Shown here piece by piece: positions 53,633 through 64,000 of a stretch of DNA of 64,000 bases (the stretch's first letter is position 1; every line of letters begins with the position of its first letter). The notes under the pieces were generated by a model, which saw nothing but the letters and a program-made list of their open reading frames with translations, made no database searches and was not told the DNA's origin. Source of the stretch: Phanerodontia chrysosporium (Eukaryota; Basidiomycota; Agaricomycetes; Polyporales; Phanerochaetaceae); assembly GCA_001910725.1 (NCBI GenBank), contig MJGA01000013.1, positions 1 to 64,000 of the forward strand, written 5' to 3'. Made by a program: the position numbers and the translations under genes.

Positions 53633-53871
53633 CTACGCGGTCGCACTGCGTAGCCTTCAACATCCCACCTCATCCTGGTCGTGCCCGGTTGTACTACGCG
53701 GTCGTACTACGTAGTCCACCTCCCCTCCTACCCCTCTGTCCGTCCTACGCGGTCGTACTGCGTAGCCTTCAACATCCCACCTCATCCTGGTCGTGCCCGG
53801 TTGTACTACGCGGTCGTACTACGTAGTCCTCCTCCCCACCCCTGCTTGTCCTACGCGGTCGTACTGCGTAG
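53633..53871. repeat. Array of five 21-bp imperfect palindromes upstream of the transposase
   Basis: CTACGCGGTCGTACTGCGTAG-type units (arms CTACG/CGTAG) at 53,633, 53,694, 53,745, 53,806 and 53,851. The first four are two repeats of a 112-bp unit. A diverged sixth lies near 53,896. The array ends about 110 bp before the ATG at 53,981, so it covers the promoter region and may bind the transposase or a regulator. Confidence 0.85.
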
Positions 53872-53980
53872 TGCTCTCCCCTCTTTCCTGGCCATCCTAC
53901 GCATTCTACACGGTTACACCACGTAGGCGTCCGGTCTCGGTCATCCTCGGAAGGACAAGCGCCAACAATCTGCCCTGACC

Positions 53981-56900
53981 ATGCCCGCCAGACCTGCCCA
54001 GTTTCGGACGTGCAAATGCGAACAGTGTTTAGGAAGTCATGGGCGTCTGGGAAGGCGTTTCTCGGAATATGATTATTTGGTCCACTCGGCGAGTGTGCAC
54101 GACTTCACACGTCGTACCCCAACTCACCCAATCGACTCTCCGCTCGGTCGGACGAGCGGGGAAGATGCTGTGATGGATGTTGTCGTTACCGACGTGTTCC
54201 GTGCCACAATGGGAGACAATTCAACCGCCGCCGCAACCTCTAGCCCGCTCTGGCATTCCCGCGAAGAAGTACAGTGCCAAGTAGCAACGACCGCCTCTAC
54301 CAATAGCTCCTACGTCCCCTCAATTGCGGAACTACAATCTGAAGCCTGTCAACTCCTTCAGTCGTTCTCCGCCCAGCCTGAATCTCGCCGATCGCGTCGC
54401 GACGCGAAGACTTTACGAGTACTCGATAGTATGGATGCGGCTATCCAGAAGTGCAACTTCCGTCTGTCTATAGCCTCGGAGGAGATGATCAGAAGCATTG
54501 AGGCCGAATATCAAGAACTCTGTAATTCTCTATCCCAGCTGGCACGCGGAGATACGGAGGTGCGGCAACGAAAGGCCGCTGTTCGCCAGGACCTCATATG
54601 CCTTAAAAGTCGACTAGATCGTCTTCAGATTGGAAGGAATGTTGGTCCCACGGTTTACGATACGGGTACGCTGCTTCCCTCGTACTTGAAGTGATATTCA
54701 CTGACTTCCCCGACCGCTATAGCTCACCACTATCAGCCGCCAGTAGACTCTTTGTCCCCAGTCGCTCAGGTCGCAATGTTTATAGGAGTCATATGCACCG
54801 TGATATCCGGTCTGGGTACTGTGGTCGGGGACGCTATCATTACTCTAGTGTCAATGGTTGCTGTTCTTGTCGCCCGTGATACGAAGGACGAGATCGATGC
54901 TCGCCGAGAGCAAATGCTCGGACAGCTTCCCAGAAATGTGAGGCACGCCTTGGAAAGCTTCAGATTGGAGGGCCGAACAACAGTTTACGCTGCATGCCCC
55001 GAGTGTCACTACATATACGAGCCTTCATTCCATCCAGGGTCACTCGAGCCAATATATCCCGAACAATGTACAGCTATCTCTCAACCAGGCCATGGGATAT
55101 GTGGCGCACAACTGCTTGGTGTGATGGGAACAGCTGTTTCGAAGGCTACCCCCCTGAAACCATTCGTGTATCACCACTTCCATGATTATCTTGCCGGCCT
55201 CTTATCCGACAAAAATCTTGAAAGTGCGATGGACGAAACTTGCGACAATTTCATGAAGACAAGAGGCCAGTCTCCACTTCATACAAGCAGTGTATTCGAG
55301 GCCGCGTTCCTGAAAGATTTCTATCTCGACCGTGATCAGAAGCTCCTCTTTCTTGATCGCCCCGACAGCGAAGGCCGGTACGCTTTTGCGCTATTTGTCG
55401 ACTTCTTTTCTGCGGAGGGGAAGAGCCTACACAACGCGAGCACCACATTAGGCATCATAGCCATGGCCTGCCTAAACTTGCCACCGGAGATTCGCTACAA
55501 GCCTGAAAATATGTACCTCGCAGGTGTGGTACCTGGACCTGAGGAGCCTAAGCTTGAGAAGCTAAATCATTATCTTCGACCTCTGGTTTCCGATATGACC
55601 AAGAGTTGGAATGATGGGGTGTATCTCACGAGGACCGCCAGGTATCAGCGTGGCCGGACCACAAGATCAGCTATCGCCGTCGGAGTTTTCGACTTACCTG
55701 CTGGCAGAAAGGCTGCCGCGCTTGCTGGTCACAGCGCGAACTGGTTTTGCAGTATTTGCGACCTGAATGGCCGCAAAAACAATCTGCATAGATCAGATTA
55801 CGAAGCCTGGCAGCGGCGAGATCCATCACACCTACGATATTGGGCTGAAAGGTGGCGAGATGCAGAATCGGTGTCAGAAAGGAAAGATATCTTCCAAGAA
55901 CATGGGGTGAGGTGGTCCGAGTTATGGAGGCTACCTTACTGGGATCCTACTCGCATGCTCGTCGTTGATGCTATGCACTGTTTATACGAGGGTCTGATTA
56001 AGATGCATTGTCGAAAGGCCATGAATCTTTCTCTATCCAACGCTGGAAGTTCTGGGACCGACGAGGCAGCGTTCACCTGGCAATTCAAGCAGATTACTCC
56101 CGAGGACTCCCAGAGCTGGGGCGCGAATGTCGTCAAGAACGTTCGACAGATTCAGAAGATGCTGTTAGAGCCCATCAATGCCGCACCGAATGAACAGGCT
56201 ATGGCCTTCAATGACTTGCGGACGCGTCTCACCAAGAAAAATCTCAAGGCGTTAGAGTTCATGTGCAAAGACTTGTCTTGCTGTCCCAATGGCACCAAAG
56301 GACAGAGGAGGGACTATGCGGCTGCGTTGGTTGACTGGCGCCGCAATCAACCTTTGTCCAGTCCTACGTCGGCTTCCAATAAATCAGTGGTTGACGACGC
56401 TGTCATATTACGCATCAGGAGGGTGATACGCGATTTGGTTAGACCCTCTTGGCTCCGCTCCTTGCCTTCCGACCTGAGCATACTGTTTGGAACCAAAGGT
56501 GCCGGTAGCTTGAAGGCCGACGAATGGCGGACCTTCTTCACCATCGTCCTTCCCATCGCACTCGTCAGTCTGTGGGGTGAAGGTCTGTGTGACTCTCGGG
56601 CTCACTGCCGAGAAATTCTGGATCATACCATGACCCTCGTTTCGGCTGTGCTGGTCGCGGGAACGCATCATACAACGCCACGCAGAGCAGATGCGTACCT
56701 CAAGTACATGAAACAATATGTCTCTCAACTCCACCGCCTATATCCTCATGTCGAGCCCCGAACGAACGAACATGTTGCTTTCCACATATACGACTTCTTG
56801 CTGGCTTACGGGCCAATACGATCATGGTGGTGCTTCCCTTTTGAGCGTTTGGTTGGTGTCCTCCAAAACTTACCGAGCAACCATAGAATCGGTAAGACCA

Positions 56901-57597
56901 TAATATCCTACGTCCGGTAGTTAAAATTGATGAAATCTATATCAGGGCAGATGGAAGCTTCGATTACGAAGTCTTTCGTGGCGGCTAGTAAGCTCAAGCG
57001 GTGGCTAGGTCGTTCCGATGCTCCACCGATGATACGGGAGTGCAAACGCATCTTCGACAAAGCTTTCGACGCTCGGTTCTCGGGATCAACTATCCTTGAG
57101 GACACTGAGACGTCGAAAAGACGCCCGGTCGAAACTCCTTCCGGCCTCTCCTGCTTAATTTCACAACATAAGGTAGTACTTCGGGCAAACGCCACGCATG
57201 CAGGCTCAGTTTACAGTCGATCATCGACACACCTCGGGAATAGTCTGGTAGTATACTGGGCTGGCGGACGGGTCGTCTCGGACCTATACAGCGTCGGAAG
57301 CATCAAGTACATATATGACCATCTCGGGTCCGTGAAACTAGCCGTGCAACGCCAGATGGAAGCACCGCCGGGCACTATCGATCCATTCCGCCCGTATGCG
57401 GATTTTGGGGCCAGGTTATACTCTACGGCCTTGCAAGAGGAGCTTGAAGAGGTTCAAATGACATGGATTATAGGGCACTACGCTCGATGGGAAATTTCAA
57501 GTAATCTATGTGTCGTGCTACCCTTACTACGTGTAAGATTTCCCTCAGTCCCTTGAAAACGCAATCTGACTATTATACAGGATTAGACTCGTCCTAA
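53981..57597 (+). CDS. Tnp2/Plavaka-like DNA transposase, 1151 aa
   Basis: Four exons: 53981-54665, 54723-56891, 56946-57530 and 57581-57597; introns 57, 54 and 50 nt with branch sites. The joined frame is intact. N-terminal CKCEQC (residues 11-16) begins a zinc-binding-like region, followed by a helical region, a hydrophobic stretch (about 247-280) and a Cys-rich CPECHYIYEP segment. The core has motifs I associate with basidiomycete Tnp2 (CACTA-related) transposases: NLPPEIRYKPENMYLAGVVP, then HSANWFCSICDLNG, then WSELWRLPYWDPTRMLVVDA near residue 630, and WWCFPFERLVGVLQNLPSNH before the last introns. I cannot assign the catalytic acidic residues from sequence alone. Motif clusters of opposite orientation lie on both sides, so the gene is probably still mobilisable. 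Confidence 0.85.
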
Positions 57598-57701
57598 AAT
57601 GTATTATAGTTCGAGTTATTAGTGGAAAAAGACACTTGTCAGACCGTGCAAGGTTTGCCCTTGCAGCCCTCCGAGAGAATTGTCCACATAAGCGTCTAAC
57701 C

Positions 57702-57739
57702 ATGTCAGCCCGCGGGTCGGCCAAGGCCGATGTCAGTCC
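57702..57739 (+). repeat. Terminal-motif pair right of the transposase
   Basis: ATGTCAGCCC at 57,702 and ATGTCAGTCC at 57,730, inverted relative to the cluster at 53.3-53.4 kb. A likely right subterminal region, which would put the JmjC gene just outside the element. Confidence 0.65.
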
Positions 57740-57973
57740 CGTTCGGGCGCCTGCAAAGTTTGCTTTCGTCACAAGCACCGCACGAATTTGTCATTGCCTC
57801 ACATGGCTCCAGTGCGCGTAAGGGCCCGTGCGCTGTGACATTTGACGGTGTAAAACTGATTAAAACTTTCCACTACAGGGCTCAAAGATTCAGGTCACGC
57901 GGAACGACGTGAAGGAGTGTAGCGATGACTGCATCTGTGAGGCTGCTCGTGCATACGATGTTTGCGAGTGCTG

Positions 57974-60900
57974 ATGTGCACAGACCTCCGTGACGCAACT
58001 CAGTGGGGATGTACAAATGCACTATGGCTGCCTGCGCAAGTAGAGTTAAGCAACGCACAGATTCAAACCCTGCCGCCGATATATATTGCTCGCTCTCCAG
58101 CCGATTCGCCCGGGCAGAACACTCCCTCTACCGACGATCAAACGTCGAAGAAGAGGTGGAAGCTGTGGACAATATTGTTCATTGGGCCTAGTGCAATCCC
58201 AGACACGTGCCTATCAATAGGCGAACCAGGCGACATCTGGGTTACTCCGACTACTGTCCAAGTCCGTGTTCCTACCGGTTGGGATCATTGGCGTGCACCC
58301 TACAGAAGGGATCTTGGGATATCGCATCCTTTCCTTCAAGATCTCAAGCTGGGATATCGAACTCAAACCCACTGTTTATCGTACGGGAAGTACCAGGGCG
58401 GCATGGACAGGTGGCGGAGGGAATGGAGTAGTACCACCCTCGCGGATTTGCGACAACAACTCCAGCAGCGCCTGAACGACATAGCGGGTGGGTCAGCCGA
58501 TGCGCATGACATCTCCGGAGCAATTGACTCTGCGATATCCGAGATGAGAAAGCACCTCGTTATACCAGGTAAGAATGAGCTCGTGTCTCATGGGCGCATG
58601 TCAGAGAAGGGGCTGGCCGCCCTCATCTATCCTTTTTGGTCCGGCGATTGGTTAAGCAGCGTCTTGTCGAGTGGTCTCTCGAACCGGGTATGTTCTGTGT
58701 TGTTATCTTCGTGCAACTGGAAATAACCGGCTTTGTCGTAGGAAATACATCCCTGTGCTCCGCCACAGGTTATCAACGAGAGACTCTACCACCAGGCACC
58801 TTTCGCAACTTCGTCCACCGCCCCAATCATTCATACTTCCCCTTCGAACTTACCTCCAGGGGAGACAGAGCTATCCTTTGCATACCACGTGTTTCAAGCA
58901 GGTATCCCGGGTCCGAAGCCCCCGACTGTTCATCAGTCACCATCTCTCCTGCCTTCTATGCATGCCGACCGCCAATCTCCTCTCAACAACAGCGCAGTCA
59001 CCGACTCATCCCAAACACCGTATGAATCCGGCCTTCACAGCGACCTGCAACCCGACGCCCGAGAACAGAATGACCCTCCTGCAGGAGCGGGTCCGATTGA
59101 CCTGCGCCCCAACAGCCCGGCTACACCATCGTTCATACACCGCACGGACTTTCTGGCGGTACAACCCCTCAACTTTCATCAGCCGGAGGATCGGACGGAG
59201 GGCCGGCCACAGTCTCCCTTCAGAGATTTCGCATCTAGCCCTCTGACGTCTCCGCCAGATTCCGACGACTTGCAAGAGGGCCATGAGGTGGTTTGGGCAA
59301 ACGGGGATGTAACTTCGTTACCCACTTACATGCGCGACGGGTCGGTGCGTACCATTGCCCTATGTGGTACACGTCAGATGCTGAAGAGGCTTCATTGTAT
59401 CAGGACCCCGACGGATCTATGGTGCGACTCATGGCTGCAGGGGTGGATGCTACTGGGCCACCAGTTCATAACAACGTCGCTTTACATCCGCTTTGTAGCG
59501 CGGTACACGTCATAGACTGCACCGGAATGGACCTCGACGATGTCAGCGTACATCGCACTTTGGCTCTGCAGGCCAAAGAACACCTCCGAATAGGGCAGAT
59601 GGTCGTCTACAAGGGTTGGGAAAGGCCGGCTCTCCGGCGATTAAATTGGTCTTCTGAAACGTTCGCTACGTTGTCTGGCTGCGATATTCTGAGCGATCGC
59701 CCCTCGCTCGGTGGCGTGTTCGAATGGCAATGTGAGTCATTGGCCTGCTAGACGAAATGCGATCTCATACAGTATCATGACAACAGCATCATCCTTGCGA
59801 CTCAAACGTCGCCACGATCCCACGGTATCATTCACCCAAGAGGGCCCTCTATCTGAGTTCAAAACTCTTGCGGAATCTGGGGACGATCCCGTCAACTTGC
59901 TCGACCTACCGATCTCGCAGCCACTCACACCAGAGCCCATCAGGTGAGTATTACTTTCAGACTTGAGGATGACGTTCGCTGAGTCCCACAGATTATTGGC
60001 CTGCGATGTCCAGGCGTTGGACTTGACAGGTCATGTACTACAACTTGAGAATGTCCAGGCGGATCTGCACAAGTACAGACTCTGGTCGCTCATAACCGGT
60101 GGAGGGTATTACACATATCCTCATGTCGACGGATCCGGTCTGTGCACATGGATCTCTGTCACGCACGGATCGAAGTACTGGGCGATCTTGCATATGGCGG
60201 ATTCAGGCTTTCGCGCGGGCAAGACTAGTACCAGGCTTCGTCACAAGCAAAGCGCTATAGTTGCTGCGGCTTTTGAACGCTACAAAAAGATAGCATCGGC
60301 ATCCAACGATTATCTTGTAGCACCTATCAAACTGCCCGGCCTTGCGACGGTGTATGTCATCAAACTTGAGCCAGGAATGCTCGCGTGCGTGCACCATCCT
60401 TATCTACCGAGCATGGGCTGATCATCTGCAAACTATCTCATAGCATCCAGCCTCCGGGCCTATTCCATCAGGTATACACTCCTGAGAACGCGATTACAGT
60501 AGGCGGCCACTTCGTACTCGAGGACGCTCTACACCTGACGGCATGGAGCCGGCTCTGTACCCATCGACTGAGGGGGGACGGCACCAACGCGTATCACGAC
60601 TCGATGGTCCGAGTGTTCTCCCGCATCGCAATCGCCAAGGCCTTCGGGGGACAGGTAACAAGTAAGCTTTCTTGGCAACACTGGCGTGTGCGCTTTCATT
60701 GACAACTCTCAGTGAACAAGCGGGCGTTCGTCTCTCTGGCAAGGATGCTTCTGCAGAGAGACGAGTTCTGCCTTGCAGACCACGTCAAGTCGGATACTGA
60801 GGAACCTACCCCTCGTCATGCGCAGACCGAGCAGGAGGTTTCCATCGCGCAGGCTCTGATCAAAGAGATCATGAAAGCGAACAACCTTTCGTGGTCGAAA

Positions 60901-61020
60901 CTCAAGATCGGTAAGAACGAAGCGCCGACCTTCGATGACGAGCTGCCATGGTATGAACCTGGAACAGAAACGGTATGCCTTCCGGCCAGTCTGCGCGATT
61001 TTGTCATGCACAGGCGGTAA
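57974..61020 (+). CDS. JmjC-domain protein (putative Fe(II)/2-oxoglutarate dioxygenase), 906 aa
   Basis: Seven exons: 57974-58687, 58742-59344, 59404-59731, 59787-59943, 59992-60384, 60444-60661 and 60713-61020; introns 48-59 nt, all GT-AG and in phase. The N-terminal part (FIGPSAIPDTCLSIGEPGDI) is unrecognised and residues 240-440 are disordered. The JmjC domain covers roughly 500-780: iron ligands His645 and Asp647 (YTYPHVDGSG) and His740 (PPGLFHQVYTPENA), and Lys662 (THGSKYW) for 2-oxoglutarate. The closest recalled pattern is the KDM2/PHF8 group (HAVYTP...GGNF versus HQVYTP...GGHF), but no PHD or CXXC finger is seen, so demethylation of histones is inference. It starts 377 bp after the transposase stop on the same strand. 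The catalytic set is complete and the frame intact. Confidence 0.8.
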
Positions 61021-62268
61021 CAATTTCCCCCCGCAATATCATGTCACGTTTTTACCGTCGCTCCTACCGTCGGATCGTCTGCCTGAACTTGTCGTAGCTT
61101 CCGGACAGCCGAGCTTAGTCTATTGGGCCGACTGTAATAAGATCACGATTTGACCGGCTCCGGTATTGCGACAGCCCCTACCTACCTCCCATCCATATCG
61201 TCCATTGGTGTTGGGTACGCGCATTTCATTCGTCATACATGGGAAAGTACTCGGGCGTCAAGTGTAAATATACTATAAAGCGTAGTTGCAGGTGAGCGAA
61301 CACGCGATCCTCTCCAGTGTATCACACTGATTGATGCCTGGACAGGCACAGCATAAGAGACACAAGCCGCCCAGCGTGAACGATTCCTCACCGTGAAAGT
61401 ATCGGACGCGTGCCTCACTTCGTTCACCGTTCGCGCGTCTCACGAGACGTGACGATCTTGTCGAGCGGCTACCCTTTGAAGAAGAGTCAGTGGGCGATGC
61501 GAACGACGAGACACTGAGTCCATACTACAATGATCCGAACGGAATGTCTATTGCGCGTGCGAACACGGCCGGTAGGTCGCGGCTATGGGCAATCCCTGAG
61601 AGACAAACACTGGCCGCCTCGGCGAACTGGCCTCGCCGGCACTCGCGAAACGGTTACAAACAGTCAACCGTTGACTATTTGACGGACTTTTCGTGACACA
61701 GAGGCTCATTCAATAGTCACACTCACCCTCTTGCAGCTCGGCGCTCGGTTGGGCGCCGCTCTCGCGCTGCCTCTATCTTGCTTCCCTCATTTTCTCGTCC
61801 CCTCACACCACACCTTTGCTCGGAGAAGGACCCAAGGACCGGTCTGTAACCAATACCCGGCTGGAAAGAGGTGCTAGGAAGCGATAGAGAGGGCTCTGGG
61901 CTGCTTGGTGAGTGTTACTTACTGCCCCAAGGCTTGTTCTCACTTCAGTTGCCACCTCAAACCCTCGACTGGTCTGTGCAAGCTGCAGACTTCAAGAAAG
62001 AACCTACAGGCCTCGGTGAACGATCAGAGAGAGTGCAACGGCGCACAAGTGGTGCTCCATCACGGTGAGTGTCGATTCAGGCCGGTCTGCCTTGGGGTGT
62101 CTCCAGGCCCTGCCCCTCTCCTCCATCGCCTCACACACCGCGACCTGCTTCCAGACGAGGAGAAGAACAAGACCGCGTGCACACTCGTCTTCCATTACCC
62201 CTTGGCCCGTCCACTCGACCGTCAGACCCCACGGTCTCGTTGACCGCCTTCTCTCGTTGCGCAAACAG
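61021..62268. other. Region with unjoined coding-like fragments
   Basis: Plus-strand stretches RDDLVERLPFEEESVGDAND (61,450) and PDEEKNKTACTLVFHYPLAR (62,150) look protein-like and may be upstream exons of the next gene, but I found no consistent splice pattern. Nothing else is recognised. Confidence 0.3.
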
Positions 62269-62847
62269 GTACGAGCTCGACAACGCGTGCGCAACTCGGA
62301 CTAGGCTGACGCCGATTCTCCAACGAGATTGCTGTGCTCTCATGAATGGCATGCGTGGTACTCCAAGCAACGCACGCTCGAAAGAGTCAACGGTTGATTT
62401 GAGGCGCAAGGCAGCCATTCACCGTCTGTACCACGCCGAGAACGTGCTAGGCACGCCGTGAGTACTCATGCTAGCTTCACTTCGTCATTCACCAACACTG
62501 CCGTATAGTACAGGCTTCGGCGTGGTCTTCCGCGACCCCCGTTGGTATTCGGGGCAACCCGACCTTCGTGAGCGGATCCGCGACATTGTCCAGAACTCGG
62601 ACGTCGCCCGCAGCGCGCGCAAGGCGGGACGTTATGGGGTGGTCATAACGTGAGTTGCATACTGTATATCCAGATTCACATTGCCTAATCTTCCTGCAGC
62701 TCGACATGGCATCGAGGAGGGCACCCTAGCTCGTCACACCCAGACCCAGGTTGGCACGTGCAAGTGTGCGTTTGCGACCGTACTGCGCCATACTACGGAC
62801 GCGAGGACGTCAAGCACATCGCCATCGCGCCCAAGCTACTGAAATAG
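62269..62847 (+). CDS. 3' part of an unknown multi-exon gene
   Basis: Three exons join in frame: 62,269-62,457, 62,509-62,649 and 62,700-62,847, with introns of 51 and 50 nt. The product segment reads YELDNACATRTRLTPILQRD, then TGFGVVFRDPRWYSGQPDLR and GWHVQVCVCDRTAPYYGRED, and stops at TAG 62,845. The 5' exons are unresolved. No family recognised. It lies downstream of the JmjC gene, same strand. Confidence 0.5.
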
Positions 62848-63120
62848 TTCGTTACACGTGGTTTGCATCTGTCGAGCCACTATTTCCAGAAGTACGTTTT
62901 TTCGTTGTCTATCTAGCTTGTCGTAAACGTTTGTTTTGCTTGATCATCTTGCTTGGACTCAATTGCTATTCGTGCCAGCGGCTTCTTACTCTTCGATACA
63001 TACCCCGTCGCTAGTTTGTAGGCTTTGCTCGTCCTTATAAGAATTGTTCTATCGCTATTATGATACGCACGCGATCTCACTATTGTGCAGGGTGATGCAG
63101 CCTCGATACTCTCGTTGCTG

Positions 63121-63931
63121 ATCCGACGTCGGCACGCCACAAGGGCACCGGCTCGGAGGGGACGCGTGCGAAGAAGCGCCCGGCATAGCCTTGGGCTGAA
63201 ATGCCGAAGGGGCTGAAATCCAAAACGGGATGAGAGGGCGGCGGGCGGCGGGCGGCGGGCATGGGCCGACATCGGCAACGCCCGGCGAGCGCGGCACGAT
63301 AATGCCGGCGGGGAGCGGACTCGCCGGCCTGTAGCTGCGGGTCCACGGTCACCGGCCGGCGGGCCATGTGTCCTTTGTGGCCGAAAAATAGGTGACCTCG
63401 CCACGGGGTAAATAGGTTTGTAAGGAGGTTAGCCCTTACTGAAGCAAAAGGCTTTGAGATAAGTAACACTATAACAATAGAGATAAGCTTGCTTTGTATT
63501 GTGGTAACAAGCTTGCGAAAGGAGCGAGCTGTTTCCATCAGAAAAAGGTGGGCTAATCAAAGGGGGCACGGGCTAGCGAAGAATGTAGCTTTTTTCGTCG
63601 AAAATAGCTAGATCGGGCTGTTTCACGTGTGATAAGATGGTCTCAATTTTCGGCCGTTATGGCCGAGAATAGGCAGCATATGTTATCATATCTTAGGATC
63701 GGAAATCGCCGGCCTCTTTCCATCCTCAAAAGCCAACTTTTCCCCAATTCTCGTCCCATTCCTCTTTTCTACACTTTTTTCGCTAAGAAAAGTGTCAAAT
63801 TATTGTCGTGTTACAGCGTCCTTTGAGTTTGAGTGATCACGATGACTCATTAGCGCTTCAGCGCTTCAGCTTCAGCCGCCAGGCTGGAGGACGCTGGTTT
63901 TCAACCTCCACGGGCGGGTGGCTGGAGTCTG
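63121..63931 (-). mobile_element. Element X, copy 2 (uninterrupted)
   Basis: 811 bp in inverted orientation, nearly identical to the pieces of copy 1. It shows the two junctions without insertions: at 63,884-63,888 where copy 1 carries the gypsy element (duplicated CCAGC) and near 63,812-63,818 where copy 1 carries the TIR element. It carries the GGGCTGAAAT pair (63,193 and 63,210) near its 63,121 end. Confidence 0.85.
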
Positions 63932-64000
63932 GTGTGGATGTCGCTTCTGGGTTGCGTTCTTGCATAAGTTTAGGTATAGAGGACGACGCCTGAATAATAA

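Overview
The window reads as nuclear DNA of a filamentous basidiomycete, most likely an agaricomycete. Three complete housekeeping genes have many 48-92 nt GT-AG introns with CTNAC-type branch sites, and the mobile elements (Ty3/gypsy chromoviruses, a Tnp2/Plavaka-like transposase) are of kinds common in that class. Roughly half of the 64 kb is mobile or repetitive.

Layout. 1-4.7 kb: an inverted duplication carrying arrays of near-perfect 26-bp palindromes and two copies of a small unknown gene (one intact, one frameshifted), tandem repeats, and the 3' end plus LTR of a truncated chromovirus. 5.1-6.6 kb: a hammerhead-like RNA candidate and a decayed BCAS3/WD40 gene. 7.1-19 kb: the gene-bearing core, with complex I subunit NDUFV1 (-), a PHO84-type phosphate transporter (+), a Rho1-type GTPase (+) and a small membrane protein (+). 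19.2-21.8 kb: two tandem F-box-type genes (-), the upstream one truncated.

21.9-42.3 kb is a nest of transposons. An ~811-bp non-coding element (called X here; a second copy without these insertions lies inverted at 63,121-63,931) was interrupted by a 1.4-kb TIR element (40,229-41,640) and by a gypsy element (21,977-40,155; 317-bp LTRs, target duplication CCAGC). The gypsy element was itself interrupted by an antisense, apparently intact chromovirus (31,066-38,773; 696-bp LTRs that look identical; target duplication AAGGG). The inner element has a canonical -1 slippery heptamer at the gag/pol junction, an additional 229-codon frame upstream of gag, and a likely spliced leader in its LTR. The outer element has two extra 3' ORFs; one has its own TATA box and is split in frame by the inner insertion.

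43-63 kb is accessory: an 861-aa Arg/Ser-repeat protein (-), two further unknown genes (-), a WD40 remnant, an intact 1151-aa Tnp2/Plavaka-like transposase (+) preceded by palindrome arrays, and 0.4 kb downstream a complete seven-exon JmjC-domain gene (+) with all expected metal ligands, then another unknown multi-exon gene. A 10-bp motif (GGGCTGACAT or GGGCTGAAAT) recurs in clusters at seven places and probably marks termini of one DNA-transposon family.

Most likely the host genes are ordinary and the interest is in the mobile part: the transposase/JmjC neighbourhood, the datable transposon nest and the expression signals of the inner chromovirus. Product names rest on motif recognition only; no database search was possible.
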